64,000 nt of DNA from Lachnospiraceae bacterium (GCA_017936885.1 JAGBEO010000005.1:186001-250000); one strand, 5' to 3'. Counted from the stretch's first letter, positions 1-9,491 are shown. Numbers and translations: made by a program. Notes: generated from the letters alone by a model not told the origin.

Positions 1-1262
1 ACAGGCTGCAGCGGTGTAATCAGTCCGGCTTCGATCTGCTGTTGCTTTAAATCTGCCTCTGCCCGTGTTACAGACTGCCCGATATAAGCGCGTCCTGCAA
101 TCAAAAGCTTCTTGACACCGGTCATGTCCACTGTAGAATTCCTGCCATTAATAATAATAGCGCTGCTATTTGCGGAATCAATATCCGGCTCTCCTGCTAA
201 TCCGTTAAAGGTAGATATGCCATATCCGTAATATGTCTGTGACAAAGTCACCTTGCTACTTGATCCGTTCAGAGACAAATCATTTGCCACATAAGTATTA
301 CTGTCCAGACTGATGGTTCCACTGTTCAGATTCAGATTCCGCGCATAGACGCTGTTTCTCTCATTAAGCACATCTCTGACCACGAATCCTGCCTTCGGGC
401 CTTCTACCGTAATATCACCCTTGGAAATTACCTTTTTACCCTCATCTACTGCCAGGGTACTGGCAGCATTAACCAAAATGCCTCCTTTGTTGTCGGCATC
501 CGTTCCGGCATAAATACTGCCCTCCGCGTTAACGGTACCGCTTCCACCTTCCACTTCGATTCCTTCATTGCCGATCAGCACATAATCATACAGTTTATCA
601 ATCGAACCTTCCTGACTAAAAATCAATTTCGGCACATCTAAGCAGATATCCGTCTGCACAATCGACACTCTGCCGTCATCAGCCGTATAGGAGACATATA
701 GATTATGTAAAATGAGACTGTTATCATTGACCATCTCCATCTTCGGTTCAGCCTGTGCCTCTCCCACCGCGTTACCGTTCTCCCATGCATCAACATCCAC
801 ACCGACAGTGTCGGAAGCTTCATTAAAAATGTCTGCATCCACGTAGTCCTTTAATTTATCCCGGTCATAGTATCCGGTTCCTTTCACCGGATCTTCCAAC
901 CGCTCAATCAACACATCGAAATAGGTAGTAGCAAAAATATTATAACGATTTTCTTCCGTTCCCAGGCTACTCCAGTTCGCCATCACTTCCTTATAAGCGG
1001 TACCTACCGCCTCCGAGGAAGTATTCTGCAGTCCTGCCATAATCTGCTCCACCACTTCCTCAGCAGAATAGAAGCTTGCCTTGTTTCTGATATCAGCAAC
1101 TTTAATCATATAATTCATATATGACATCCACAGCAAAGTAGATGCCAGAATGCCGATCATCGCCATAGCAATAATAACGATAACAATAGAAGAACCTCTG
1201 TCATCCCGCTTCTGCCGAAAGACTTTATGCAGTTTTGCCATTTTCTTACTCAATCTACTCAT
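1..1262 (-). CDS. PilX-like pilus-associated protein, partial (3' end outside window)
   Basis: Last gene of the pilus run; at least 420 residues are present and the stop lies beyond the left edge. A charged N-terminus (KRDDRG) is followed by one hydrophobic segment at about residues 24-47, resembling PilX-type proteins that enter the pseudopilus system through a single N-terminal helix. It lacks the Glu5 of classical prepilins. From about residue 150 the chain is rich in short G/N/V/S repeats with many 'I.V' and 'L.L' pairs, which suggests a beta-helical or bactofilin-like passenger. The ATG used has only a weak upstream GGGAACGG; an in-frame ATG 15 bases upstream is the alternative. It follows the minor pilin by about 100 bases and is probably co-transcribed. 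Family assignment rests on context and topology. Confidence 0.6.
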   Translation of the reverse strand, partial: MSRLSKKMAKLHKVFRQKRDDRGSSIVIVIIAMAMIGILASTLLWMSYMNYMIKVADIRNKASFYSAEEVVEQIMAGLQNTSSEAVGTAYKEVMANWSSLGTEENRYNIFATTYFDVLIERLEDPVKGTGYYDRDKLKDYVDADIFNEASDTVGVDVDAWENGNAVGEAQAEPKMEMVNDNSLILHNLYVSYTADDGRVSIVQTDICLDVPKLIFSQEGSIDKLYDYVLIGNEGIEVEGGSGTVNAEGSIYAGTDADNKGGILVNAASTLAVDEGKKVISKGDITVEGPKAGFVVRDVLNERNSVYARNLNLNSGTISLDSNTYVANDLSLNGSSSKVTLSQTYYGYGISTFNGLAGEPDIDSANSSAIIINGRNSTVDMTGVKKLLIAGRAYIGQSVTRAEADLKQQQIEAGLITPLQP

Positions 1263-1358
1263 ACAGTCCGTTCCCATGACTTCTGTTTTATTACTTTTGT
1301 TTCATAACTTCGATCGTCATTTCTTCAGGAAATATTATACGGCATAAATATCATACTT

Positions 1359-2699
1359 CTAATTATTCTTACTTCCTTCTATGATAATCTTCTTGTCCTC
1401 ATCCTGAAAACCGCCGGCAGCCGCACCTTCTTGGTAAATTGCGACTTCCACGTCATAGATCAACTCCGTGATCTCATCATCAGTACCCGCAGCCCCCAAA
1501 CTTGTATTGCGCACACCGGATAAGTCGTAAATATTCAGATCATGTCTTTCTGCACCATTTAATATAAACGTAACCTGATTCGGCACCTCCGGCAGTTTAC
1601 CTTCCGCTCCCAGATATTTACTGTTCACTAAGTTAATCCCAAGATTCGTACGCACTTTAAGGTTATCTGCATCGCAATTTTTAAATTTTGCAATCACACG
1701 ATATTGATTCTCTTTGATACTTAACTGTGCATCAGTCAACTTCACCATCTCATTTATCTGCTTAACAATTGTCATACAAAGATCTAAATTATCCTTATTA
1801 TCAACTTCTATATTATCTTCATCTGTCATCACAGAATAAAAATATTGTGGATAATAAAAGAAATACAAATTTCCAGACGAAAAACTTGTAACATCTGTCT
1901 TAATTATACTTTTAAGTTCACCCTCATAAGAAAACTCATATTCTGTTTTTATAGTAGCATCAGCTATTATATTATTTTCTTCGTCTTTTGATCCACTATC
2001 CTCAATCTCCACCCAAAATGTTCTCCTTCCAGTAAATCCCGGTAGGTTGTAGCAAATTTCGTCTTCCTCTATATCATTTTCTTCAAACTTTTCTTTAAAC
2101 AGCTTCCATATTTCGTCATGCATATCTTTTTCTTCAAAGAGCCCATCTTTATTTACTCTTTTTTTGTCATTATTATTCACATTGCCAACTTTGGCAATCC
2201 CATCATTATTATGCGCCACCGGAGTGCTGCCATCCGCACCCATATTCTTCTGATTATTCGTATGGGAACCGCCTTCCATATATTCTCTGGCATCCACCTT
2301 AATCAACGCATCATACTCAGTTCCCTGCAAAGTAACCTTGCTCAAAGAAAAATAGTAAAGTCCCTCACAAGGATCGCCATGCTCATCCACTTCCAAAGAA
2401 AATTCTTCCTTGATCTCTCCTTTGATTATGCTGTCATCAATCACATAGAAGCCTTCTGACGGATTTTTAAACTGCTCCTTTAATTCGTCGATATTGTAGG
2501 CTTTTAACCCCTCCATAATATCCTGCGCCATCGTTGTAGCACGCAGCGTCTGTCTGGATTTGATGTTCAGTTTGTTAGATGTTAAGAAGACATTTAACAG
2601 CGGAATCACGATAATAGCAAGAATCGTAATCGCAATCAACAACTCTACCAGAGAAAAGCCGGCATTTTTATTCAGTTTTTGCTTATTTTCTCCGGTCAT
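1359..2699 (-). CDS. Large type IV minor pilin (prepilin N-methylation motif)
   Basis: Begins with a class III prepilin signal: a short basic leader, then G14 and F15-S-L-V-E19, followed by a hydrophobic helix to about residue 37. PilD would cleave after G14, with E19 as the mature Glu5. At 446 residues it is several times larger than a major pilin, so a role as a minor or tip pilin is inferred. An AAGGAGC ribosome binding site precedes the ATG. The coding sequence at about 1720-2200 is clearly more AT-rich and Asn/Asp/Glu/Lys-rich than both ends, as if the exposed domain had diversified or been exchanged. It lies between PilO and the PilX-like gene. No enzymatic motif is visible. Confidence 0.8.
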   Translation of the reverse strand: MTGENKQKLNKNAGFSLVELLIAITILAIIVIPLLNVFLTSNKLNIKSRQTLRATTMAQDIMEGLKAYNIDELKEQFKNPSEGFYVIDDSIIKGEIKEEFSLEVDEHGDPCEGLYYFSLSKVTLQGTEYDALIKVDAREYMEGGSHTNNQKNMGADGSTPVAHNNDGIAKVGNVNNNDKKRVNKDGLFEEKDMHDEIWKLFKEKFEENDIEEDEICYNLPGFTGRRTFWVEIEDSGSKDEENNIIADATIKTEYEFSYEGELKSIIKTDVTSFSSGNLYFFYYPQYFYSVMTDEDNIEVDNKDNLDLCMTIVKQINEMVKLTDAQLSIKENQYRVIAKFKNCDADNLKVRTNLGINLVNSKYLGAEGKLPEVPNQVTFILNGAERHDLNIYDLSGVRNTSLGAAGTDDEITELIYDVEVAIYQEGAAAGGFQDEDKKIIIEGSKNN

Positions 2700-2737
2700 A
2701 TCCCGCTCCTTATCGCCTATACGTCTCTCTACAACTT

Positions 2738-3556
2738 TTACTCTTCCGTCTCCGTTGTATCCTCATCCAGATCCGGCATATTTTCCTCGCTGTGCACCGT
2801 AACGGTACCGAAAATATTATCTGTGCCTAACAATACAGAACTGAAATCCGGTGCCACATATTCTTTATCTTCCTGTCCCCATACACAATACATATTGACC
2901 GTGGTCATGCCCTGCAAAAGTCCTGTTGTTTCATCAAAAGCAACTGTCACATTATCAATAGTCATACGATCTGTCTGCATGAAAATATTCTTCATGCTGC
3001 GTTTCAATCCCTCATAAGAAACCGAATAATTGATGGTCACCTTGCGATTCTTCAAAGAAAACGGGGAAGTACTGTCCGCATTAACATCCGTTTGTGTGGC
3101 TGCTGCCGTATTTTCGTCCGCTATCCCCTCTTGTGCCTCATATTGCTCTATTTCATCAATCTCATAGGTATGCTCTACGTCTTCCCCGGTGTCTATATCA
3201 TCCAGAAAAGTAACATCCTGCAATGCTTCAATCGTCATGGAATCTATCTCCATCGGTGCCATCAGTTCCTGATTAATCGCAAGCAAAATAGCGTCCTCTT
3301 CACGAACATCTACCGGAAAAAGCTGATAAATAGCTTTCATTTCCTGTTTCATTTGTTCGGTCTGCTCCTTATAACTGTCCTTGTTCGCCATCTTAGCGCT
3401 CAAGTCCGTGATTCGAAGCTGTAGTTGCAAATTTTCCTGTTCCAAATTGTCTGCCTTTTCCATGGTCGGTTGAAAAACAAACAGATAGGAACACACAGCA
3501 GCAAGAATTCCTAAAAAGCCGATCAAAAGTATGATGTCTCTCTTTGATACTTTCAT
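2738..3556 (-). CDS. pilO: PilO-like pilus assembly protein
   Basis: 272 residues. A short cytoplasmic N-terminus (KVSKRD) is followed by one membrane helix (residues 8-28), a coiled coil with Leu/Gln heptads (about 35-75) and a C-terminal domain. This is the topology of PilO, which pairs with PilN to form the inner-membrane alignment platform of type IV pili. The C-terminus is strongly acidic. It starts 13 bases after the PilM-PilN fusion, the usual M-N-O order. Sequence identity across the PilO family is low, so topology and neighbours carry the call. Confidence 0.8.
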   Translation of the reverse strand: MKVSKRDIILLIGFLGILAAVCSYLFVFQPTMEKADNLEQENLQLQLRITDLSAKMANKDSYKEQTEQMKQEMKAIYQLFPVDVREEDAILLAINQELMAPMEIDSMTIEALQDVTFLDDIDTGEDVEHTYEIDEIEQYEAQEGIADENTAAATQTDVNADSTSPFSLKNRKVTINYSVSYEGLKRSMKNIFMQTDRMTIDNVTVAFDETTGLLQGMTTVNMYCVWGQEDKEYVAPDFSSVLLGTDNIFGTVTVHSEENMPDLDEDTTETEE

Positions 3557-3568
3557 TTTGTGTTCCTC

Positions 3569-5239
3569 CTATTCCGCACTTTCTTCCGTCTGTTCTTCAT
3601 CCCCTACCGGTCTGTATAAAGCTGCTACCGTAAAGTTAATGGCTGTGATTTCGCCTTCTTCCTCTTCTTCCGTAGTCAGTGCAGACACCGTAACCGATTC
3701 CCCGATCAGAGAATCGAAGGTTCTCAACTGCTCCACGGCTGCAATGGCATCATCCTTGGTAGCTACCGTCATATTTATGGTTATCGTAGTAATATCACTG
3801 GTAAAAGACAACACGTTTACATTGCTCGGAAGTTTTCTCTCCAATTCTTCCAGCAATTCATACAAGCCCTCATTTCTGTTCTCCGTGGCTTCATACATAG
3901 CACGTACCTTAACATATTCCGCATTGGTAGTAACAAACTCGTTATAAACCGGTATAATTTCTTCCAGTTCAGAGGATTGCGCTTTCAGCTCCATATTCCT
4001 TTTCTGCACTCCGACGTAACGTACTACAGACATGACAATCAAGACAATGGATACAATAATTCCAATCACCAACAACGACACTGCAAGGAACATCCCATTC
4101 ACGCCAGAGCCGCTTTTACCGCCGCTTTCACCCTTTGCCTTTCCTTTTTCTGCTTCTTTCTTAAACCCAAGAGGTGCGGATGCACCGCCCACACAGGCGA
4201 TATATTCACCATAATATTCTTTCTTGAAATTCTTCTCCAGATTCCATCCTGATGCCTGTCTCAGGATTTCTACGGAATGATTAATCTCCCTCGCAAGCAG
4301 TTCCGCCATACCTCTTATATTGGCACCCAATCCGGTAATAATCACACGGTCAATAGAAATATTCGCGTTGTGGGATACGTAATAATCTACAACTCTGGCA
4401 ATACCGCCCGTTAACGGCAACAATGCTTGTGTAACTTCCTGCTTTGCCCGTTCTTCCGAAGTTTGCTCCTGCTGTGGCACCATGCCGTTTTCCGGCTCCC
4501 GTACCGCCACACAGTCATTCTCTGTCATAATCTGCAAAGCCAGTCCGATATTCTCTATATCTCCCCACTGTCTGGACTCCATGACCGTATCTACTGCCTC
4601 ATCCACACCGTAGGCTACATTTCTGGTAAAGGCTAACACACCGTTCTGTACCACCATCAACAACGTGGAACGCTCATCTATTTTTACGATCAGATTCGTT
4701 CCCTGTGCACACTCTTCCTTGACCACCTGATAGACACTGTTGCCGGCATAGTCAATCGCCGCAACATCCAGCTTCAATGCCTTAGCCAAATCATAATACC
4801 CGCTAAGCAGTGCTGTTGGAGCCGCCATAACAAGCAGCTTATACTGCTGCGTGCCCTTCGTCTCACCAATCACGCCCAGTATACTGTACGCAAGCTGGTA
4901 CTGACTTAAATCTACTGGGAAATAATCTGACGCATTGGCGTTCACCACATCCGCAATACGATTTTCTTTTACAAAGGGGATCACAACCTCACGGCTGGCT
5001 ATCTTCGCAGATGTAATTGTAAACATTACCTGCTTGGATTTCATCTTATTCTCTGTCAGAGCCTTTTTCAGTGCATCCGCATATTCAGGTGTAATCATCA
5101 GCGCACCGTCATTAATTGCACCTTCTGCCGTAGGAATGGTGAAGCTTTTATATACTCTGTGAGTCTTGGCTTTGTAATCTACTTCACAAACCCTGGTCAG
5201 TGAATAACCGATTTCAATACTGATCACTTTACCAGCCAT
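3569..5239 (-). CDS. Fused PilM-PilN pilus platform protein
   Basis: 556 residues combining two normally separate proteins. Residues 1 to about 345 are PilM-like (actin/FtsA fold): an early phosphate-loop-like 'SIEIGYSLT', 'DYAGNS', and a later 'ITGLGANIRGM'. A Gly/Ser/Lys-rich linker follows, then one membrane helix at about 380-403, a coiled coil and a PilN-like periplasmic domain. In most systems PilM binds the cytoplasmic tail of PilN; here they are covalently joined. It precedes pilO and follows the prepilin peptidase gene. A GGAGGAAACG site lies just upstream of the ATG. No stop or frameshift separates the two halves. Confidence 0.85.
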   Translation of the reverse strand: MAGKVISIEIGYSLTRVCEVDYKAKTHRVYKSFTIPTAEGAINDGALMITPEYADALKKALTENKMKSKQVMFTITSAKIASREVVIPFVKENRIADVVNANASDYFPVDLSQYQLAYSILGVIGETKGTQQYKLLVMAAPTALLSGYYDLAKALKLDVAAIDYAGNSVYQVVKEECAQGTNLIVKIDERSTLLMVVQNGVLAFTRNVAYGVDEAVDTVMESRQWGDIENIGLALQIMTENDCVAVREPENGMVPQQEQTSEERAKQEVTQALLPLTGGIARVVDYYVSHNANISIDRVIITGLGANIRGMAELLAREINHSVEILRQASGWNLEKNFKKEYYGEYIACVGGASAPLGFKKEAEKGKAKGESGGKSGSGVNGMFLAVSLLVIGIIVSIVLIVMSVVRYVGVQKRNMELKAQSSELEEIIPVYNEFVTTNAEYVKVRAMYEATENRNEGLYELLEELERKLPSNVNVLSFTSDITTITINMTVATKDDAIAAVEQLRTFDSLIGESVTVSALTTEEEEEGEITAINFTVAALYRPVGDEEQTEESAE

Positions 5240-5329
5240 GAATCGTTTCCTCCTTTAGTCATGTCCTTATTTATGCAATAAACCTGCCGGTCACACCAAG
5301 CAGGTATTTCTGTCCATCTCATTATGTAA

Positions 5330-6085
5330 TTACAAAAATTGTCCCAGATACCATGTAAGCATCTGATTGCCCCATAATGCTGCGATAAAAACTCCCATGG
5401 AAAGATACGGTCCCATCGCCAGCACATGATCCTCGCCGCTTACCTTCATGCGTATCACATGAATCACGGCACCTAATATGCATCCTAACAAAAATGCCAT
5501 AATAATTAATTTCCAGCCAAGCAGCAACCCACAAGCTGCCATCAGCTTCACATCACCACCGCCGATTGCTCTGCCTTTAGAAACATAATACAGCACGGCA
5601 AGCACTCCACTGACAATCAAGAAGCCGATCAGGTAAGTAAGAAAGTTACGGTAATCTGTCACCACCCGAATCAGCCCCAATGCCAGTATAAATACGTTAA
5701 TTCCGAAAGGAATCTCATAAGTTCTAAAGTCAATGATACTCAGCACAAGGAGTGCCGAAGTCAGCAAACAGTAGAGTAGGGATTCTACGTTTACCCCATT
5801 TACAAAAAGAATTAATAAATATGCTATTCCATTCAGTATCTCTACAAGCGGATACTGAATGGAAAGCTTTGCGCTACATTTACGGCACCTGCCCCGCAGA
5901 AACAGATAACTGAACACCGGAAACATGTCATACCACTTAAGCTGGTATCCACAGGTCATACAGTGTGATCTGGCTTTTACAATATCTTCGTGCTTCGGAA
6001 TGCGATAGATGCAGACGTTTAGGAAGCTGCCTATCGTGATGCCGAAGAGGAATATGATGATGTAAAAAAATATTACTGCTGTCAT
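5330..6085 (-). CDS. pilD: Prepilin peptidase / N-methyltransferase
   Basis: 251-residue polytopic membrane protein of aspartic protease family A24. The N-terminal cytoplasmic loop has the zinc-type pairs C42-x2-C45 and C67-x2-C70 expected in bifunctional enzymes that also methylate the mature pilin. Catalytic aspartates are visible in 'IIDFRTYEIP' (D119) and 'GGGDVK' (D178). It would cleave the leaders of the pilin and minor pilin encoded on either side. About eight hydrophobic segments are present, and the length is typical. Confidence 0.93.
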   Translation of the reverse strand: MTAVIFFYIIIFLFGITIGSFLNVCIYRIPKHEDIVKARSHCMTCGYQLKWYDMFPVFSYLFLRGRCRKCSAKLSIQYPLVEILNGIAYLLILFVNGVNVESLLYCLLTSALLVLSIIDFRTYEIPFGINVFILALGLIRVVTDYRNFLTYLIGFLIVSGVLAVLYYVSKGRAIGGGDVKLMAACGLLLGWKLIIMAFLLGCILGAVIHVIRMKVSGEDHVLAMGPYLSMGVFIAALWGNQMLTWYLGQFL

Positions 6086-6216
6086 AAGCTGTTCCTTTGT
6101 CAGTTAGGGTTTTCAATTACTAAAATATTAATTCTTTCTGCAATAAATACAATTTATTATTTATCTAATAAAATGTTTACGTTTATGCACGTGGTATATC
6201 AACAATACTTTACTCA

Positions 6217-6642
6217 CTAATTATAAACCACGTTCGTAGAAACATTTCCCTCACCGTCAACCGTCACTGTTATCACATATTGTGTCCATGCTGTTTGGCT
6301 TATACATGTAACCGATGTATCAAGTCCGGCATTCTCTAAAGCGTCCTCAAGTGCAGCCGCATTAGTACCAACAAGAGTAGTCCCCGTATCTGTAACTGTT
6401 GCTGTAGAACCAGTTCCATCCACTTGATACAATGTACCCAAAGATGTATCGGTCTCTGTACCCCATACCAAAAATGCACTTTCCATTGCCGCAGCATTAT
6501 TCTGATCTGTTGAATTACGTGATCTCTCTACATATCTTAAATACTGAGGTGCCAATACGACAATCAGAATTGCCATAATAGCAATAACGATGATTAACTC
6601 AACAAGGGAAAAACCTTTGTTATTCATTTTTCTTTCTTTCAT
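6217..6642 (-). CDS. pilA: Major type IV pilin (PilA/PilE-type)
   Basis: 141 residues with a canonical class III signal: leader ending NNKG10, then F-S-L-V-E15 and a long hydrophobic helix, followed by a small globular domain rich in Thr, Ala and Val. Two ATGs are possible; the first has AGGAGAAGG six bases upstream and is preferred. Size, position directly after pilC and the complete helix make this the likely main structural subunit of the pilus. Two Cys occur nowhere near each other as in Gram-negative pilins; only one Cys ('VTCIS') is seen, so no disulfide loop is expected. Confidence 0.9.
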   Translation of the reverse strand: MKERKMNNKGFSLVELIIVIAIMAILIVVLAPQYLRYVERSRNSTDQNNAAAMESAFLVWGTETDTSLGTLYQVDGTGSTATVTDTGTTLVGTNAAALEDALENAGLDTSVTCISQTAWTQYVITVTVDGEGNVSTNVVYN

Positions 6643-6760
6643 TTTTTCCTTCTCCTTTTTCCTCTTAAATTAGTTCAAGCGTTTGCGATACGCCTTATAT
6701 CTTAAGCACAACCGTTCCCTACCAACGATCATGTTTAATTCTTTTTATATATTGTTTTTT

Positions 6761-7975
6761 CTACAAATTATCCAATGCCTGATACATTGAAACCATAGGT
6801 GCCATACATGCGCCAATCAGCACACCTACAATACAAGCAAGTACAATAATAATCATTGGTTCCATAGCCGCCATCAGCGACTGTACAGCCATTTCTACTT
6901 CTTCTTCATAGTAATCTGCCAGTTTATTAAGCATTTCTTCGGTAGAACCGACTTCCTCACCGATATGTATCATATGATACACCATAGGAGGAAACAAACC
7001 ACTTGTCTGTAACGGTTGGGATAGCGGCACACCAATCATAATCTGTGACACAGCTTCTTTTAATGCCTCCTTAAACCATATATTAGTCATGGTATCTGCC
7101 ACAATATCCACAGCTTCCACAAGTGGCACGCCTGCTGCCAGCAACGTACTAAGTGTTCGGGACATCTGAGAGGATGCCGACTTCACAACCAAGTTTTTGA
7201 TTGCCGGAATCTTTAATTGCATTTTACCTAATATATGTTTACCGCTGCTTGTCTTCGCCCATGCTTTCAATGCAAATACAATAGCTATGACAGCAGGAAT
7301 GATAATGTACCAGAAGCCTTGTATAATATTACTCATATGTACAACCATTAAGGTAATTCCAGGCAAATCTGTTCCCAGTTCTTCAAACATATCCATATAC
7401 CGCGGAATAACAAACACAAGCATGACAATAACTACCGCAATCGCAACCAAAGCAACCACAACCGGATAAATCATAGCTTTCTTAACCAATGCCTGTGTCT
7501 TGGCAGATTTCTCAAACTGAATCGCCATACGTTCCATGGCAGTATCCAAACTACCGGAAGCCTCGCCTGCTCTCGCCATCTGTATCAGCAGTTCCGGAAA
7601 TACTTTGGGATGCCGATCCAGAGAATCTGCAAAACTCTCACCCTTCTCCACATCCGCACGCACTGCCAGCAGAGCTTTTTGCAGTTTAGGATTTTCTGTC
7701 TGTTCTGCCAGCATATTTAATGTCTCGATAATGGTGACACCTGCTCTTGTAATACTGGCGAACTGTCTGCAAAATACTGCCATATCTCTCGTAGTCGGTT
7801 TGCCACCCAAATCAATGTTGATATCCTTTGTCAGGACATTTTGTTCCCTGACTTCCAGTACGATCATTCCCTGATTTTTAAGATCCCTGACTACTACTTC
7901 TTTATTCTCGGCGTCCTTGCTGCCTTTTATCTCTTTACCGCTCTTATCAATTGCGACGTAACCCCAAGTCGCCAT
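6761..7975 (-). CDS. pilC: Type IV pilus inner-membrane platform protein PilC (GspF family)
   Basis: 404 residues with two GspF domains (about 70-190 and 270-395), each a helical bundle followed by hydrophobic segments. The conserved 'FCRQFASITRAGV' and 'LSTLLAAGVPLVEA' signatures mark the two repeats. PilC transmits ATPase motion to pilin assembly. The gene is first in the run pilC-pilA-pilD-pilMN-pilO-minor pilin. A GGAGACG site precedes the ATG and a good sigma-A promoter lies about 90 bases upstream, so this operon has its own promoter, separate from pilB. Confidence 0.93.
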   Translation of the reverse strand: MATWGYVAIDKSGKEIKGSKDAENKEVVVRDLKNQGMIVLEVREQNVLTKDINIDLGGKPTTRDMAVFCRQFASITRAGVTIIETLNMLAEQTENPKLQKALLAVRADVEKGESFADSLDRHPKVFPELLIQMARAGEASGSLDTAMERMAIQFEKSAKTQALVKKAMIYPVVVALVAIAVVIVMLVFVIPRYMDMFEELGTDLPGITLMVVHMSNIIQGFWYIIIPAVIAIVFALKAWAKTSSGKHILGKMQLKIPAIKNLVVKSASSQMSRTLSTLLAAGVPLVEAVDIVADTMTNIWFKEALKEAVSQIMIGVPLSQPLQTSGLFPPMVYHMIHIGEEVGSTEEMLNKLADYYEEEVEMAVQSLMAAMEPMIIIVLACIVGVLIGACMAPMVSMYQALDNL

Positions 7976-8062
7976 ATCGTCTCCTTTGCAAACACCGCTC
8001 TATACTTTTTGCACATATTTTCATGTGTTTCTTGTTTTTTCATTGTTACTTATATCTATTTT

Positions 8063-8091
8063 ATTATATACACATTAGACATTTTTTTCAA
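8063..8091 (-). promoter_or_regulatory. Sigma-A promoter of the pilC operon
   Basis: On the minus strand TTGAAA and TATAAT are separated by exactly 17 bases, giving a 5' leader of about 80 bases before pilC. Confidence 0.7.
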
Positions 8092-8162
8092 TACAAAACA
8101 GATTTTAATCTTTATTTGTTTATTTCAACTTATTTAGACATTAATTTTAGAATAGCCACATC

Positions 8163-8210
8163 AAAAAAAGCACGAGTCTGTGCCATTAAGCGGTCAAACT
8201 CATGCTTTTT
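8163..8210 (-). terminator. Terminator after the Rpn-family gene
   Basis: A 13-bp stem (AGCACGAGT against ACTCATGCT, extended by A/T pairs) with a 20-base loop is followed on the minus strand by seven T. It separates the Rpn gene from the pilC promoter. Confidence 0.75.
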
Positions 8211-8269
8211 ATCACTCATGCAATCGACAATTCATTTATAGTCAGTGTTGTTTCACATCAATTTCTTGT

Positions 8270-9202
8270 CTAATTCATGCATTCCTTATACAATTCCCTT
8301 GCTTCTTCCTTATCATACTGAAAACAGGTTTGCAGCATATCCAGAATAGACTGTTGTGATTGCCCTTGGGTTATGTACAAATTGGTACAAGATTGGGCAT
8401 ACTCTGTTCGCGCTTGTTGTATTCCTTTTTGTATTCCTTGCTCTATTCCTTGCTCTATTCCCAGCTGTATCCCCTGTTCTCTGCCTCTCGCCACAAATTT
8501 ATCTATCACTTCACACATCGTTATTTTCTCTCCCTTCCTCTGCCTGTGCTGTAGTTCTGTCATTTTATTTATGAATCCCATGTCACCCGTTAATTCATAA
8601 AGTAAACGCATCACATCATCTATGTTCCGAATTTCCTGATCTGTCGGCTCATATGCTTTACCTTCTGCAAGATAATCCACTATGATCCTCATATCGCTTC
8701 GAAATCTCTGTCTGACTTCCCACGGCAGCTTTCGCATAGAAAAAACATAAAGCTTTGCATTATCAATATACTGCCATGCGTTCTCAGGGATTTTCTTTCT
8801 CTTAAAATAGCTGTGCATATCAAAAGCCGGATGCCAGTTTTCCTCTCCCCAGTACAGCACCAATGTAATCAGCGGATATGTCTCCGTTCCGTCATACTGC
8901 TCCCGGTATATTGCCCCTTCATATCCGGCTTTACGAAACAGCATCTTATAATCCGGTGTCGTCTGATTCTCCAACGTATATCGAAGCATGATTTTACCAT
9001 GATGCATTTCGTATTTACTCACATCATTATATTGGCTATGTAAAGCGCCATCGTCCCTTTCATAGATGGATTCTACGGGTGCCGGGTATAAATTCTGCGG
9101 TGCCAATATCTGCTTTCCCTCATAAAGCAAAGCATTGATAATATCCGCATAGATCTCCGGCCTTCTTTCCAATTTCTTACTTACTAAATCCTTTTGTCCC
9201 AT
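8270..9202 (-). CDS. Rpn-family PD-(D/E)xK recombination-promoting nuclease / putative transposase
   Basis: 310 residues from the chosen start. The chain resembles the Rpn/PDDEXK_2 family: an N-terminal nuclease-like domain with 'YPLITLVLYWG' and 'DYKMLF', a helical middle part, and a C-terminal run of four-residue units (GIQL-GIEQ-GIEQ-GIQK-GIQQ) typical of these proteins. The ATG used has AAGGGG seven bases upstream; an upstream in-frame ATG exists but has a poorer site. Rpn proteins are DNA endonucleases linked to RecA-independent recombination. It sits alone between the pilB and pilC transcription units, with terminators on both sides, so it looks like an insertion into the pilus region. 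Confidence 0.8.
   Translation of the reverse strand: MGQKDLVSKKLERRPEIYADIINALLYEGKQILAPQNLYPAPVESIYERDDGALHSQYNDVSKYEMHHGKIMLRYTLENQTTPDYKMLFRKAGYEGAIYREQYDGTETYPLITLVLYWGEENWHPAFDMHSYFKRKKIPENAWQYIDNAKLYVFSMRKLPWEVRQRFRSDMRIIVDYLAEGKAYEPTDQEIRNIDDVMRLLYELTGDMGFINKMTELQHRQRKGEKITMCEVIDKFVARGREQGIQLGIEQGIEQGIQKGIQQARTEYAQSCTNLYITQGQSQQSILDMLQTCFQYDKEEARELYKECMN
8421..8475. repeat. 12-bp in-frame tandem repeat in the Rpn gene
   Basis: Units related to TTGCTCTATTCC, two of them exact, encode the GIEQ repeats. Gain or loss of units would change protein length without a frameshift. Confidence 0.75.
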
Positions 9203-9340
9203 TGTGCCCCTTTCTCTTTCTGTCGGCTCATCAGGCAGCACGCCGGAACAATATTGCTATTCAGACAGTCTGCCATCCTTGTGAATATCTGGCAGAATCT
9301 GCCGGAAGGTTTGATGCAGGCATGATACCCGCTTAGATTA

Positions 9341-9387
9341 GAAAAGTAAGCAGCCGGTCATGCTCCCGCATGACCATTTGCTTACTT
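9341..9387 (-). terminator. Terminator after pilB
   Basis: Two nested stems (AAGTAAGCA...TGCTTACTT outside, GGTCATGC...GCATGACC inside) with a four-base loop are followed on the minus strand by TTTTC. It lies about 105 bases after the pilB stop. Confidence 0.7.
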
Positions 9388-9491
9388 ATAGAATACGCTT
9401 TGATTTATAAGATGTCAATCTGTTTTCAAAGAAATAGAACACGAAATATCGTTTATTATTTCTTGTTAATTTTCATTCAAATAGAAAAGTT

